Assembly (NCBI RefSeq): GCF_020523795.1
Contig: NZ_JAJALI010000007.1
Span: 62,001 to 126,000, forward strand
Source: Ancylobacter sp. Lp-2
Lineage (GTDB): Bacteria; Pseudomonadota; Alphaproteobacteria; Rhizobiales; Xanthobacteraceae
Direction of reading: 5' to 3'
Length of the DNA stretch: 64,000 nt
A program made the translations under genes and the position numbers. Positions 1-8,798 of this stretch are shown piece by piece; the first letter of the stretch is position 1, and each line of letters begins with the position of its first letter. The notes under the pieces are model-generated. The model was not told the DNA's origin, did no database searches, and saw nothing but the letters and a program-made list of their open reading frames with translations.

Positions 1-109
1 CGAGCTCGGCCATGGTCCGGCGCAGGATGGCCGGCACCATGAAAATGTGGGTGATGCCGTATCCGTCCAGCATCTGCGCGAGGGCCTGTGCGCCTGTCAG
101 CTTTGCCAT
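1..109 (-). CDS. Thiamine-pyrophosphate-dependent enzyme, N-terminus only (truncated by window edge)
   Basis: The minus strand from an ATG at 109 runs off the window edge and encodes 36 residues starting MAKLTGAQALAQ and continuing through GITHIFMVPA. This matches the opening of acetolactate-synthase/benzoylformate-decarboxylase type TPP enzymes, where the first helix is followed by a G-[IV]-x-H-[IV]-F-x-[VF]-P turn leading to the cofactor glutamate. The rest lies outside the window, so substrate class cannot be judged. It is divergent from the oxidoreductase at 273 and shares with it a 160-bp promoter region that contains a TetR-like inverted repeat. Family assignment rests on a short stretch. 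Confidence 0.6.
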   Translation of the reverse strand, partial: MAKLTGAQALAQMLDGYGITHIFMVPAILRRTMAEL

Positions 110-212
110 TGGCCGGGCTTCTCCATGCGTTTCCGGGGTGGCGGTGCCCTTCCGATCTGATGCCGGATCTCAGCTTGCGGTCACCGCATGGGACGGATAT
201 AGATCGATCATT

Positions 213-242
213 CGTTCGTTTGCAACGAATATTTCAAACGAA
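213..242. promoter_or_regulatory. Inverted repeat, candidate TetR operator A
   Basis: TTCGTTTG (215-222) and CAAACGAA (235-242) form a perfect 8-bp inverted repeat with a 12-nt spacer, in the divergent promoter between the TPP enzyme and the oxidoreductase. The 9-mer CGTTCGTTT (213-221) recurs exactly at 2433-2441, upstream of the binding-protein gene that follows the TetR regulator. A link to that regulator is inference. Confidence 0.5.
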
Positions 243-272
243 TAACTCATTTTTGGTTCGGGAGGAGCCGCC

Positions 273-1343
273 ATGCGTCGAAACCAACTGGGCGTGGCCA
301 TTGTCGGGGCGGGGCGCATGGGCGCGCTGCGGGCAGGAATGGCGGTGGCTCATCCGGCCGTCGGCTATGTCGCCGTGTCGGACATCAAGGAGGAGCGCGC
401 CCGGGCCGTGTGCGACGGCACTGGCGCGGACCGGGCTTCGACGGACAATCACGACATCATCCGAGATGAGCGGGTGAACGCCGTGATCGTCTCGACCAGC
501 GAACCGGAGCACGCCATCCCCGCCATCCAGGCGCTGGAACTCGGCAAGCCGGTTCTCGTCGAGAAGCCCATCGCGCTCACGGTGGCGGATGCCGACCGGA
601 TGATCGCCGCCTCGCGGCACAACGGAGCGAGCCTGCACGTCGCCTACAGCCTGCGGTTCAACCGCAGCTATCTCGTGGGCAAGCAGCATGTGCTGGACGG
701 CAAGCTCGGGCAGATCGTCTCCGGTACCAGCCGGCTCTACAACACCAAGGCGCACGGCATCGAGATCATCAAGCGCTCGGCCGACGCGACCTTCGTCAAG
801 GATGCGCTGACCTACCTGGTCGACCTGTTCGGCTGGTACATGGAAGATACCCAGCCGGTCGAGGTCATCGCGCGCGCGCATGGCGTCGCCTATCGCGCGC
901 TCGGCTACGACGCCGACGAATCCACCTGGGCGATCGTCACCTACGCCAATGGGGCGATCATCAATTTCGGCGTCGGCTATGCGCTGCCGGCCAACTACCC
1001 CACCCATGGCCGGCTGGTTCGGGTCGAGATTCTCGGTGACAAGGGCGTGGCGTTCTTCGACCAGGATCACCAGGAGAACATCATCCATAGCGAGGAGGGC
1101 GTCACCCACGGCTATGTCGGCCACAAGATGGAGCATGGCCTGATGATTAGCAACGCCTCGGGCAACAAGGCGCTCGGAGGCTTCTGGGGGCCGCTGGGCG
1201 AGGAGACGCGCTCCTGGCTCGATCACCTGGCCACCGGTTCCCCGTGCCCGCATTCGACGGCGGAGCAGGCGCGCACGACGCTTCGGCTGACCGCCGCGAT
1301 CGAGGAAGCCGCCCGGACGCGCGACGTGGTGTCTCTCGCCTGA
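273..1343 (+). CDS. Gfo/Idh/MocA family NAD(P)-dependent oxidoreductase
   Basis: 356 residues, a usual length for the family. The N-terminal Rossmann fold has the dinucleotide motif VGAGRMG (residues 11-17). The family signature EKP lies at residues 97-99, where the lysine takes part in catalysis. A C-terminal alpha/beta substrate domain follows. These enzymes oxidise or reduce sugars, inositols and related polyols in the cytosol; the substrate cannot be read here. The ATG at 273 follows a GGAGGAG ribosome site at a normal distance. It diverges from a TPP enzyme and is followed convergently by the TetR gene, so it may belong to a TetR-controlled catabolic unit. Confidence 0.88.
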   Translation: MRRNQLGVAIVGAGRMGALRAGMAVAHPAVGYVAVSDIKEERARAVCDGTGADRASTDNHDIIRDERVNAVIVSTSEPEHAIPAIQALELGKPVLVEKPIALTVADADRMIAASRHNGASLHVAYSLRFNRSYLVGKQHVLDGKLGQIVSGTSRLYNTKAHGIEIIKRSADATFVKDALTYLVDLFGWYMEDTQPVEVIARAHGVAYRALGYDADESTWAIVTYANGAIINFGVGYALPANYPTHGRLVRVEILGDKGVAFFDQDHQENIIHSEEGVTHGYVGHKMEHGLMISNASGNKALGGFWGPLGEETRSWLDHLATGSPCPHSTAEQARTTLRLTAAIEEAARTRDVVSLA

Positions 1344-1433
1344 AGGATGTCGCCGGGCAGGCGCCGGGCATGGATCCCGCCGGCGCCCCGCTTCGCGTCG
1401 GCGGGAAGGGGCGGTCCTGGCCGGGGAAGCGCG

Positions 1434-2258
1434 CTAGGAGGTGCGGGCCGGACGTCGGGTCTTGCTCGGCTTGGCAGCGCTCGACTTGGCTGCGCCCGAT
1501 TTGGCCTCGTTCAACTTGGCCTTGCGCGGCTTGGCCGGGCTCGGCTCTCCCGCCGCGTTGGTTTCGACCGTGGGCTCCCGCAGCGGCGACGGCGCGGCAA
1601 CCGGCGCCGCGTTGCACCCTTCGCGAAACACATTGGCGAAGATCGGCACGAGCCGGGCGAGCACTTCCTCGACATTACCCGGATCGCATTTGCCGCCGGA
1701 CAGGGACTGGATGCGGCCGGAATCCGCCATCGTGTAGAACATCGAGCCGATCAAGAAATGGAACCGCCAGTAGAGTTCGAGTTCCGGCAAGTCGGGCAGG
1801 GCCTCGGCGATGGCCGCGATCACTTCCTGGCTGGACTCGTCGAACGTGTCGCGCAGTATCCGCCGTGTCGCCTCGTTCCGCTCCAGTGCGAGGCGGGCCC
1901 GCAGTCGCACGAAGGTGGCATTCTGCCGCCGTCCGGAGGAAAGCGCGGGGCGCAGAAAGGCCTCGAGCACGTCTTCCAGGACGGGGCGGCCGTCGGGCTC
2001 GCGGCGGACCTTGGCGAGGAGTTCCAGGCGCCACTGGACGATCGGCTGCGAGCTCCGGGAAAACAGCTCGGCGAGCAAGGCTTCCTTCGAGCCGAAATGA
2101 TAGTGGATCGCCGCGAGATTGACCCCGGCATGGCTGGTCAGCTCGCGAAGGCTCACCGCCTGCACGCCGTGCTCGGCGAACAGGTCGCGCGCCGCATCGA
2201 GTATCCGTTCGCGTGTCGCCGCGCCGGGGGTGCTTGCCTGCTTGCGGACCGTTGCCAT
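1434..2258 (-). CDS. TetR/AcrR family regulator with Ala/Lys-rich C-terminal tail
   Basis: 274 residues. A TetR helix-turn-helix occupies roughly residues 13-60 (TRERILDAARDLFAEHG then NLAAIHYHFGSKEALL), followed by a ligand/dimerisation domain to about residue 210. The last 50-60 residues are an unusual low-complexity tail rich in Ala, Lys, Pro and Ser, resembling histone-H1-like or RNA-polymerase-linker tails. At DNA level this tail is made of short CTTGGC-like near-repeats (1470-1545). TetR proteins are usually 190-230 residues, so the tail is an addition. A candidate autoregulatory site lies at 2273-2293. Confidence 0.9.
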   Translation of the reverse strand: MATVRKQASTPGAATRERILDAARDLFAEHGVQAVSLRELTSHAGVNLAAIHYHFGSKEALLAELFSRSSQPIVQWRLELLAKVRREPDGRPVLEDVLEAFLRPALSSGRRQNATFVRLRARLALERNEATRRILRDTFDESSQEVIAAIAEALPDLPELELYWRFHFLIGSMFYTMADSGRIQSLSGGKCDPGNVEEVLARLVPIFANVFREGCNAAPVAAPSPLREPTVETNAAGEPSPAKPRKAKLNEAKSGAAKSSAAKPSKTRRPARTS

Positions 2259-2272
2259 CCATCAATCTCTTG

Positions 2273-2293
2273 AAACAAACGTATGAATAATAC
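2273..2293. promoter_or_regulatory. Candidate TetR operator B upstream of the tetR-family gene
   Basis: The stretch contains ACAAACGTATGAATA just upstream of the regulator start at 2258. It shares the AAACG core with the repeats at 213-242 and 2423-2448. The match is partial and the assignment is inference. Confidence 0.3.
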
Positions 2294-2422
2294 TAACCCG
2301 CTCTCGCCACTCTGGTCAATGAGTTCGCGCTGCGGGGCCCGAGAGGTGCGCGGCTTCGCGCTCATGGCAGCGTCGAGGAAGCTGCTTGCTTCAAGGCGCT
2401 TCCGGTGAGGTCCAGACATTTC

Positions 2423-2448
2423 ATGATTTACACGTTCGTTTAAATCAT
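2423..2448. promoter_or_regulatory. Inverted repeat, candidate TetR operator C
   Basis: ATGATTTA (2423-2430) and TAAATCAT (2441-2448) form a perfect 8-bp inverted repeat around CGTTCGTTT (2433-2441), the 9-mer also found at 213-221. It lies about 130 bp upstream of the binding-protein start at 2580. The rest of the 321-bp interval 2259-2579 holds no gene that I can see. Confidence 0.45.
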
Positions 2449-2579
2449 ATACGAGAATATTATCAAGAAAAGGCCACCGGCTGCGCCAAATCCATCGCTT
2501 CTGAGCGAGCGCCGGTCAAGGCGGCATCGTGCCCATGTGTCTGTGGAAGCCGATGTCCGGACATCCTAGGGAGAAACCA

Positions 2580-3638
2580 ATGGAAATTTCGTGTGCCGCG
2601 AAAACCGGTGCCTTGTCGTGCCTGGTGGCGCTTGTCGCGCTCGTGGGCTCTGTCTCGGGCAGTCAGGCGAAGATTGGCGAGACCGTCGAGGAAATCATCG
2701 CGCTGGCCAAGAAGGAGCCGCCGCTTCACATCGCGACGACCTGGCGCGGCGAGATCGTCGACGACACCAAGCGCGAGTTCAAGAAAAAGTATGGACTCGA
2801 CTTCGAGCTCGAGTTCGTCAGCGGTCTCGACGATCGCGAGCGCATCCTCAACGAGGCCCTGTCTGGCCATGTCGCCACCGACCTCGTCAATGTCTCGGGT
2901 GAGCTTCGCGACAAGTTCATCAATTCCGGGACGATCGTGCCGGTGGAATGGGCCAAGCTCTTTCCCGAGATCGCTCCCACGGTGATCAGTCCGAAGGGCT
3001 ATTTCCTCGGCACCGGCATGAACCAATTCGTCCTCGCCTATAATACGAAGCTGGTCCAGAAGGCCGATGCGCCGAAGGATTGGGAAGATTGCGCCGATCC
3101 CAAGTGGAAAGGAAAGGTTGGTGTCTATTCCCGTCCGCTCGCCTTTGTTCAGCAATATATCAAATGGGGTCCCGAAAAGGGCGACGCCTATCAAAAGGCC
3201 CTGAAGGCGAACGATCCCGTCTGGCTGTCGACCACAAATTCTGCCGTTTCATTGCTCGCCGCGGGCGAATATTCCATGCTCTGCGGTATCCAATACCATG
3301 CGATCAAGACCATCCTGCGAAGTGATCCCAATGCGCCGCTCGGCGTCGTCGTGCCCAAGCTGTTCCCCTTCCAGGTGGGAGAGGCGCTGGCGGTCATGAA
3401 GGGCGGTAAATCGCCGAATGCCGCCATCCTGCTCGCCGCCTACATGGCGACCGATGGGGCCAAGGCGTATGACGCTTTCGGCCAGAGCAATCCGTTGCAG
3501 CCGGGCACCGACGCGTATCAATATGTGAAGGCTGCGGGTGCCGAACCTTATTGGGCGGGCTGGGAATCGGACGGCGCTGCGCAAAGCAAGGCAAGCAAGG
3601 CCATCGTGACCGATTGGGGCTTCCCCTCAGGCCGCTAG
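2580..3638 (+). CDS. ABC transporter periplasmic substrate-binding protein (family 1 / Fe3+-polyamine type)
   Basis: 352 residues from the ATG at 2580, which follows AGGGAGAA at good spacing. The longer in-frame ATG at 2529 would bury the signal peptide. Residues 1-30 are a Sec signal peptide (hydrophobic LSCLVALVALVG ending SGSQA). The mature part shows the two-lobe fold of AfuA/PotD-like proteins, with conserved stretches LAYNTK, DWEDCADPKWKGKVG and AAGEYSMLCG. It captures a small anion or complex in the periplasm; the ligand is unknown. No permease or ATPase gene is adjacent, so it is an orphan binding protein here. Confidence 0.82.
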   Translation: MEISCAAKTGALSCLVALVALVGSVSGSQAKIGETVEEIIALAKKEPPLHIATTWRGEIVDDTKREFKKKYGLDFELEFVSGLDDRERILNEALSGHVATDLVNVSGELRDKFINSGTIVPVEWAKLFPEIAPTVISPKGYFLGTGMNQFVLAYNTKLVQKADAPKDWEDCADPKWKGKVGVYSRPLAFVQQYIKWGPEKGDAYQKALKANDPVWLSTTNSAVSLLAAGEYSMLCGIQYHAIKTILRSDPNAPLGVVVPKLFPFQVGEALAVMKGGKSPNAAILLAAYMATDGAKAYDAFGQSNPLQPGTDAYQYVKAAGAEPYWAGWESDGAAQSKASKAIVTDWGFPSGR

Positions 3639-4007
3639 CGGAAATCCGGACAGCACGCCTTCCGGCGATTCGTTCGGGCCGGCGTCGATTTCCTGATGCG
3701 GGACATAGGGCGGCACGACGAGGACGTCGCCCGGTTCCGCCTTGGTGAACATATCCAGCCGGTCGCGCCAGCGCATGCGGGCGCGGCCGCGCACCTCATA
3801 GATCCGGCTCTTCGGTTTGCCGTGGCGGTGCGTGCCGGCTCCGGCTCGGGTTGGATAGTCACCGTCCCGGTCCCTTCTCCGCGCCGGCGTGGGCATGGTT
3901 GAGGCACATGCCCAGCGCCTGGACGGTATCGTCGTCGAGCCGGGCGGTTCCTCGATGGCGCGGACGCCATCGTGCTTCCAGCGGTCCTCCGTGGGAGGGC
4001 TCGCCAT
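3627..4007 (-). pseudogene. Frameshifted cupin (RmlC-like) pseudogene
   Basis: Cupin sequence is split over three minus-strand frames. WKHDGVRAIEE is in the frame opening at ATG 4007, then LDDDTVQALGMCLNHAHAG in a second frame, then GTVTIQPE in a third. The first frame then resumes with GTHRHGKPKSRIYEVRGRAR and VVPPYVPHQE. Order and spacing match the usual single-domain cupins that carry H-x-H-G metal ligands and a V-P-P-[YF]-V-P-H-Q-E strand. At least three shifts are needed. The expected C-terminal strand is replaced by an unrelated tail overlapping the end of the binding-protein gene, so decay is likelier than one sequencing error. Confidence 0.75.
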
Positions 4008-4265
4008 GGCCGGATCCTGTGCTCATCCCAGCTTATGCCGCCGCTCTTCCACATGGGAGCCCGGGTGAGGCGTTATCGCCGACGGTATGTGTCGCGCCGG
4101 CCTCGATCGCGGCGCCGTTTGCCATTGGAAGAGCGTAGCTCAAGATAGGCGAGCGCGCGGGCGAGCACGAGAGTGCCGCTGCTCGCCCCCAGTGCCGCCG
4201 ACCTCGCCAACGATGGCTTCTGTCGAGAGGACCGGCGCACCGAGATGCGCCGGGGAGCCGGTGGA

Positions 4266-5696
4266 TCAGCCAGCCTTGGTGACGGCGGGAATGACCCAGG
4301 AACCGTCGAGGATCGAGGGCGTGTTCTCGTCCGGCCAGTACAGGCGCAGCATCAGGTTGAACCGATCCTTCGGCGCCGGCAGCCAATTGGCCTCCTTGCC
4401 GGCACCGGGGCTCTCGTTCTGGACGTAGATCACCAGCGAACCGTCCGCCTCGAGCTTGGGATTGGCCCGCATGCTCATCGAATAGCGGTCGATCGGGTTG
4501 GCGACGAAGAACATGCCGGCGTCGTACATGGTCAGCGACCAGAAGCCCTTCACCGGCGGCAGCTGGCCGGCCGCGAAGCGCAGTTCGTACTTGTTCGCGC
4601 CTCTATATTCGCGGCCGTCCTTGTCCTTCAGCGAGGTGGGGTAGACCGCGTCCTGCGGACGGTTGGCGCCGAGGCCGATGGCGGTGATCAGCGCGCGCTG
4701 GAGATAGTCGGTGCCATAGAGCCCGGTCTTGGTGGTGTAGCCCCAGCCATTGATGTGCTCGACGTCGCCGCCGCTGAACTTGAAGTGCAGCATGATGCGG
4801 TCGAAGGAGAGCTGCGGCAGCCGTTTCGCCCAGCGCGCATCGATCGCCTTGGCATCGAAGTCCTGGCCGGGCACGAGGCCGATCTGCTTGAACCGTTCAA
4901 GCGCCGGCGCATCCTTGGCCGAGGGCGGGTTGCTCTTGAGCAACTGCGCCAGCAGGGTGAAGTATTCCGCCGCGCTCAGCGCGTTCACCTGGTCGCGCAC
5001 CGGGGTCTTCATGTCGATGTCGGCATCGACCTTGCCGGCGGGCGGCGTGTAGTCCTTGCCGAGCGCGCTCAGCGGGAACAGCTTGAACTGGTCCTGCAGG
5101 GCGTGGACGGCGGCGTAGTCCTCCGGCGTGCCGGTGCAGTAGATGCGGCCGAGCATCCAGACCATGCTGGTGGGCGACTTCAGCTGCACCATGCCGTCCG
5201 GCACCTTGCCGGACCAGCCGGGGCCGGTGACGAGATAGGTCTGCGCGCCGGTGCCGGTGGTGCGGGAGCCCGGCACCTGGAACACGTCGGTCCAGCCGTC
5301 CAGGAACGGCAGAAGGAAGTAGCGGCCCTTCATGTCGGGCACGCTGACCACCCAGGGCTCGTCGCCGACATCGAAGAAGGCGGTGGTGTAGAGCGTATCG
5401 GCGTTCGGGGCGGTCACGTCGCGGAACGAGGCGTCGGGATAGGCGCGCAGCTTGATCAGCGTGCCCATCGGCGCGCGGGTGCCTTCCGCCTGCGCGACAT
5501 TGGTCATCACCCGGCGTGTCATCTCCATCGTGACCAGCGGGTAGCCGTAGACATAGGCATCCGACGCGACGTCGAAGCCTTCCGCTCCTTCGACGAGGTC
5601 AAGGATGGGGCCGTCCCAGGCAAGCGCACCACGCGCCGAGACGGCGGCGGCCAAGGCAGTCGTTCCCAGGAACAGGGCTCGGCGCGAAATACTCAT
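4266..5696 (-). CDS. DUF1254/DUF1214 domain secreted protein
   Basis: 476 residues from the ATG at 5696, which follows AAGGAAG; the ATG 21 bases upstream is less well placed. The start has a twin-arginine-like signal (SRRALFLGTTALAAA) ending near ALA. The N-terminal half carries the DUF1254 pattern (YVYGYPLVTME, then APNADTLYT). The C-terminal half carries DUF1214 (LPPVKGFWSLTMYD, NPIDRYS, LVIYVQNE). The biochemical role of these periplasmic proteins is not established. It is divergent from an AraC regulator across a 331-bp gap, so regulation by that protein is plausible. Confidence 0.88.
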   Translation of the reverse strand: MSISRRALFLGTTALAAAVSARGALAWDGPILDLVEGAEGFDVASDAYVYGYPLVTMEMTRRVMTNVAQAEGTRAPMGTLIKLRAYPDASFRDVTAPNADTLYTTAFFDVGDEPWVVSVPDMKGRYFLLPFLDGWTDVFQVPGSRTTGTGAQTYLVTGPGWSGKVPDGMVQLKSPTSMVWMLGRIYCTGTPEDYAAVHALQDQFKLFPLSALGKDYTPPAGKVDADIDMKTPVRDQVNALSAAEYFTLLAQLLKSNPPSAKDAPALERFKQIGLVPGQDFDAKAIDARWAKRLPQLSFDRIMLHFKFSGGDVEHINGWGYTTKTGLYGTDYLQRALITAIGLGANRPQDAVYPTSLKDKDGREYRGANKYELRFAAGQLPPVKGFWSLTMYDAGMFFVANPIDRYSMSMRANPKLEADGSLVIYVQNESPGAGKEANWLPAPKDRFNLMLRLYWPDENTPSILDGSWVIPAVTKAG

Positions 5697-6027
5697 GACA
5701 TGCTTCCTTGATGGCATTTGGCGAAAGCCGGATTGTTCCGGTCGACCGGCGGCGCCCCGCGAGCCCGTCGATTGACCTTGCGTGATTTTGCTGGCGTCAT
5801 CGACAGTGTTTCAACGGAGGGCGTTCAGCAGGCGGAGGGCAGAATTCGGGTCGGAAGGTCAGGCGTCGGCACTCGGCCCCCCGATGGATGACCTGGTGAG
5901 CTGGGGTGCAACTCGTGCATCGACTGTACTTTCACCGTCATGACGGACGAACGACCTTGCAGGATGGCGAAGGGATAACTTAAGGACATCGTCGTCGCTT
6001 GCCTTTTGGGGACAGGAACCATCAATT
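5697..6027. other. Divergent intergenic region (331 bp)
   Basis: It separates the DUF1254 gene from the AraC gene and must carry both promoters. The only symmetric element I see is the 12-bp perfect palindrome CCGTCATGACGG at 5935-5946. No convincing open reading frame is present. Confidence 0.4.
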
Positions 6028-7074
6028 TTGAACAATATCCCGTCCCAACGCGTCGGCCCGGTAGCCGCGCTTCCCGGCCTGCTCTGCGAGCTGGGGGTCG
6101 AACCAGAAGAGGCCTTTGCCGGCTCGGGCATCGCTCCCGGCGAACTCGTCCCCGACGCCCGCTTTCCATTTCCCTCCATTGTCGGGCTGATCGAGCGTGC
6201 CGCCATGCTGGCGCGCTGTCCGCATCTGGGACTGCTGCTCGGGGCGCGAAACGATCACCGCGCCCTCGGCCCGATCGGCGAGATGATGGCCTGCGCGCCG
6301 ACGCTGGGCGAGGCCTTCCGCGATTATGTCAGCCTGCAGATCGGCTATTCGCGCGGCGCGGTCGTCTATCTCCAGCGGGCTGGCGACGACTATTTCGTCG
6401 GCTACGGCCTTTATGACGCCGGTACCGACCCCAGCCGGCACGTGCATGATCTGGTCGTCGCCATCGGCTGCAACATGGCACGGGCGCTGACGAGCGGGCG
6501 CGCCCAGCCCTTGCGGGTGCTGGAATGCGTCGGCCCGCCGGCGAACCCGGCGCTCTACCGCAGCACGCTGAAGACGACGGTGGCGTTCGATCAGGAACAG
6601 ACCGGCATCGTGCTGTCGGCGCGCGACATGGCGCTGCCCTTGCCCGGTGCCGATCCCGTTCGTCGGTTGCAGCTCCGGACCGCTATCCAGAAAGTGCTTC
6701 GCGGCGATCTCGACGATATCCCGGCCCAGGTGCGCCACACCCTGCGGCCTCGGCTGATGCTCGGGGAGGCCGATCGCGAGGCGGTGGCGGCGGAGATCGG
6801 TGTCGGGGCGCGCACGCTGGCCCGTCACCTCGCCCGCGCCGGCACCAGCTTCGAGGCCATCAAGGACGAGGTGCGCTTCACCGTGGCGCGCGAGCTTCTC
6901 GTCCTGACGCGGCTGCCTATCGGCCGCATCGCGGAAGTGCTCTCCTATTCTTCCCTCAGCTCTTTCGACCACGCCTTCCAGCGTTGGACGGGCGTCACGC
7001 CCTCGCAATGGCGCGCTGAGGATTGGTCGATGACCGGAAACGGCGCGGCCGGCGCGCCCAAGGGGCCGGCTTGA
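6028..7074 (+). CDS. AraC family regulator (arabinose-binding-like sensor domain type)
   Basis: 348 residues. The N-terminal ~200 residues resemble the sensor domain of OruR/ArgR-like AraC proteins (ALPGLLCELGV opening, GLLLGARNDHRALGPIGEMM). The C-terminal ~100 residues hold the two helix-turn-helices, with VAAEIGVGARTLARHLARAG and then IAEVLSYSSLSSFDHAFQRW followed by GVTPSQWR. The proposed start is a TTG at 6028 preceded by ACAGGAACC; no better ATG lies upstream in frame. It probably controls the divergent DUF1254 gene; the ligand is unknown. Confidence 0.88.
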   Translation: MNNIPSQRVGPVAALPGLLCELGVEPEEAFAGSGIAPGELVPDARFPFPSIVGLIERAAMLARCPHLGLLLGARNDHRALGPIGEMMACAPTLGEAFRDYVSLQIGYSRGAVVYLQRAGDDYFVGYGLYDAGTDPSRHVHDLVVAIGCNMARALTSGRAQPLRVLECVGPPANPALYRSTLKTTVAFDQEQTGIVLSARDMALPLPGADPVRRLQLRTAIQKVLRGDLDDIPAQVRHTLRPRLMLGEADREAVAAEIGVGARTLARHLARAGTSFEAIKDEVRFTVARELLVLTRLPIGRIAEVLSYSSLSSFDHAFQRWTGVTPSQWRAEDWSMTGNGAAGAPKGPA

Positions 7075-7399
7075 TGGGGCGACCGGTACTGGCCGATATT
7101 GTCGTGTCGGCCCGGTTCATGCCCCCGTCCTGTGCACCCTTCTTCCGGTTTATCCTCGGCCCTCGCGGCCCGCAGCGACGAAGACGGCGTCAGCGGTCGC
7201 CATCGGACAGGCCGGACGCAGGTCGCAACGCGCCGCGCTCGGCTTCAGTCCGCGTGGACCATCGCGACGAAACGAGCCGCGACGTCGCGGCCGGTAGCGT
7301 TGTCGGAAATCAGCTTTTGGAAGGTCGCAAGCGATCACGGCGACAGTCATGGGACGCCGACGCGTTCCCCGTCGCTGGACGATGCGGCGCTCCGGCGGG
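7075..7399. other. Intergenic region (325 bp), no gene seen
   Basis: It lies between the convergent AraC and lytic transglycosylase genes. Translations in all frames give only arginine/proline-rich shadow sequence without recognisable domains, and I see no strong terminator hairpin. Confidence 0.4.
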
Positions 7400-8473
7400 C
7401 TATTGCTCGGCCGAAGCTGTCCGGATCAGCGAATTGAGCATGCCTTTGCGCTTGGCCTCGTAATAATAGCCACTGGCATAGAGCACCACCGCCCGTTTCT
7501 CGTCGCGGCCGGCGACCCGGTAAGCGTTGGCAAGATAGGCCACCGCGTAGGCCATGTTGACGTCGGCGTCGAGAAGGTCCCTCGGCGCGCCACGGAAGCC
7601 GAGAGCCCGCGCGGTATCGACGCGGATCTGCATCAAGCCCCAATAGGGGCCGTGGCGCTTGCTTTGGTCGAAATTGCTCTCACGCCAGGCCACGCGTCGC
7701 ACCAGCCGCGCAGGGACATCGAAGCGCTCGGCATAGCGCACGATCAGCGCCTCGATGCGCGGAGGCGCGCGGTCAGAGGTGGCCCGGCCGGTGACGGGCT
7801 CGGGAGCGTCGTCGATGGGCCGCGCGGCATCCTCGGTGGGAGCGTTCGGGTCCTCGCTGGCGGCGTCGTCGCGCAACGACGTCGTCTCCGCCGGCGCGGT
7901 CTCCTCGGGCGCCGCTCCCGTCTGCGGAGCGTACGACATCGGTGCGCTGAGGCGCTTGGGCGGCAGGGGCACCAGCGACGCCATCACGATCCTGGGCATC
8001 TCGGCGAGGAGCTTCGGCGGCAGGGGGACGGCTGACGCGACCGAGGCGGGAGCCGACAGGGCGGAAGAGATCGCGGCGGAAGCGGTCGATGCGCCGGCTG
8101 GGGGCGCCGGTGGCGGGGCCGGGATCTCCCGCTGGAAGACCGCGACCTCGACGATCGCCTGCCCACGGGCAACGAACCTCCCGCCGAGCGGGGCCCCGTG
8201 CGGCGGATCGGTCAGCCATACGGCATAGGAGGGCGCAACAAGACCAGCGGAGTTGCGCGCGACAGGCGTCAGAAGCACGACCGGCATGGTCCCATTGAAA
8301 GACGGCCAGACGAGCTGAGACGGGGATGCGGATGGCTCCGCCGAGGGCGCATGAGGCGATGATGCCGGCTTGGGCTGGTCCGCAGCCCATACCCGCGAGA
8401 CGCCGGAAAATGGGCTATAGACGACCGATCCCGCCAGCGCGATCGCCGCGACCGCAAGAGGCCTTCCGCCCAT
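7400..8473 (-). CDS. Lytic transglycosylase (SLT domain) with long disordered linker
   Basis: 357 residues from the ATG at 8473; the reading frame is open further upstream to 8617, so the start is uncertain. Residues 1-25 form a membrane anchor or signal (AVAAIALAGSVVYSP). A linker of about 200 residues rich in Ala, Pro and Ser follows. The C-terminal ~120 residues are the lysozyme-like SLT domain, with the catalytic glutamate in VAWRESNFD, then HGPYWGLMQI and the late VLYASGYYYEA. Such enzymes cleave peptidoglycan glycan strands in the periplasm, often to make room for secretion machines or during wall turnover. It is monocistronic here. Confidence 0.85.
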   Translation of the reverse strand: MGGRPLAVAAIALAGSVVYSPFSGVSRVWAADQPKPASSPHAPSAEPSASPSQLVWPSFNGTMPVVLLTPVARNSAGLVAPSYAVWLTDPPHGAPLGGRFVARGQAIVEVAVFQREIPAPPPAPPAGASTASAAISSALSAPASVASAVPLPPKLLAEMPRIVMASLVPLPPKRLSAPMSYAPQTGAAPEETAPAETTSLRDDAASEDPNAPTEDAARPIDDAPEPVTGRATSDRAPPRIEALIVRYAERFDVPARLVRRVAWRESNFDQSKRHGPYWGLMQIRVDTARALGFRGAPRDLLDADVNMAYAVAYLANAYRVAGRDEKRAVVLYASGYYYEAKRKGMLNSLIRTASAEQ

Positions 8474-8758
8474 CCATCGCTGTATTGCTCGCCATTCCAC
8501 GCCGCTGCGTAGCACAATTCGGCAAAGGTTGAAACGCGGCGCGCCCGCTTCCGGCCGGCGCGCGAGCGGCCGAGGGCAGGCCGCTTCGACATTTGCGACG
8601 TGAAAACCGGCACGCACACCCCGGTCGCCAATAATTTGCGGCCATCCGGATGCCCGTTTGGGCGCTTGTTTCGAGCCCCTGGGATGGCGGCATTGGGCGC
8701 CGCTCTGCGCGGGCTCTCTCGGCGGCGTGCTTCGCCGAACGCGCTCCCGACCTTGCAG

Positions 8759-8789
8759 GCGAGGCGGCGATCAAATGCCGCCGCCTCGC
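8759..8789 (-). terminator. GC-rich hairpin downstream of the MFS gene, possible terminator
   Basis: An 11-bp perfect stem (8759-8769 with 8779-8789, GAGGCGGCG core) with a 9-nt loop lies just past the MFS stop. No U-run follows it on the minus strand, so it may act with Rho or merely stabilise the mRNA. The rest of 8474-8798 shows no gene. Confidence 0.4.
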
Positions 8790-8798
8790 TCGCGTCGC

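Noticed and set aside
1470-1545. CTTGGC-rich near-repeats as a CRISPR-like or satellite array
   Set aside because: Spacing is irregular and the stretch is in frame inside the TetR gene, encoding its Ala/Lys-rich tail.
4173-5711. 512-codon plus-strand open frame
   Set aside because: It is the antisense shadow of the DUF1254 gene; the minus-strand product has clear domains and a signal peptide, this one none.
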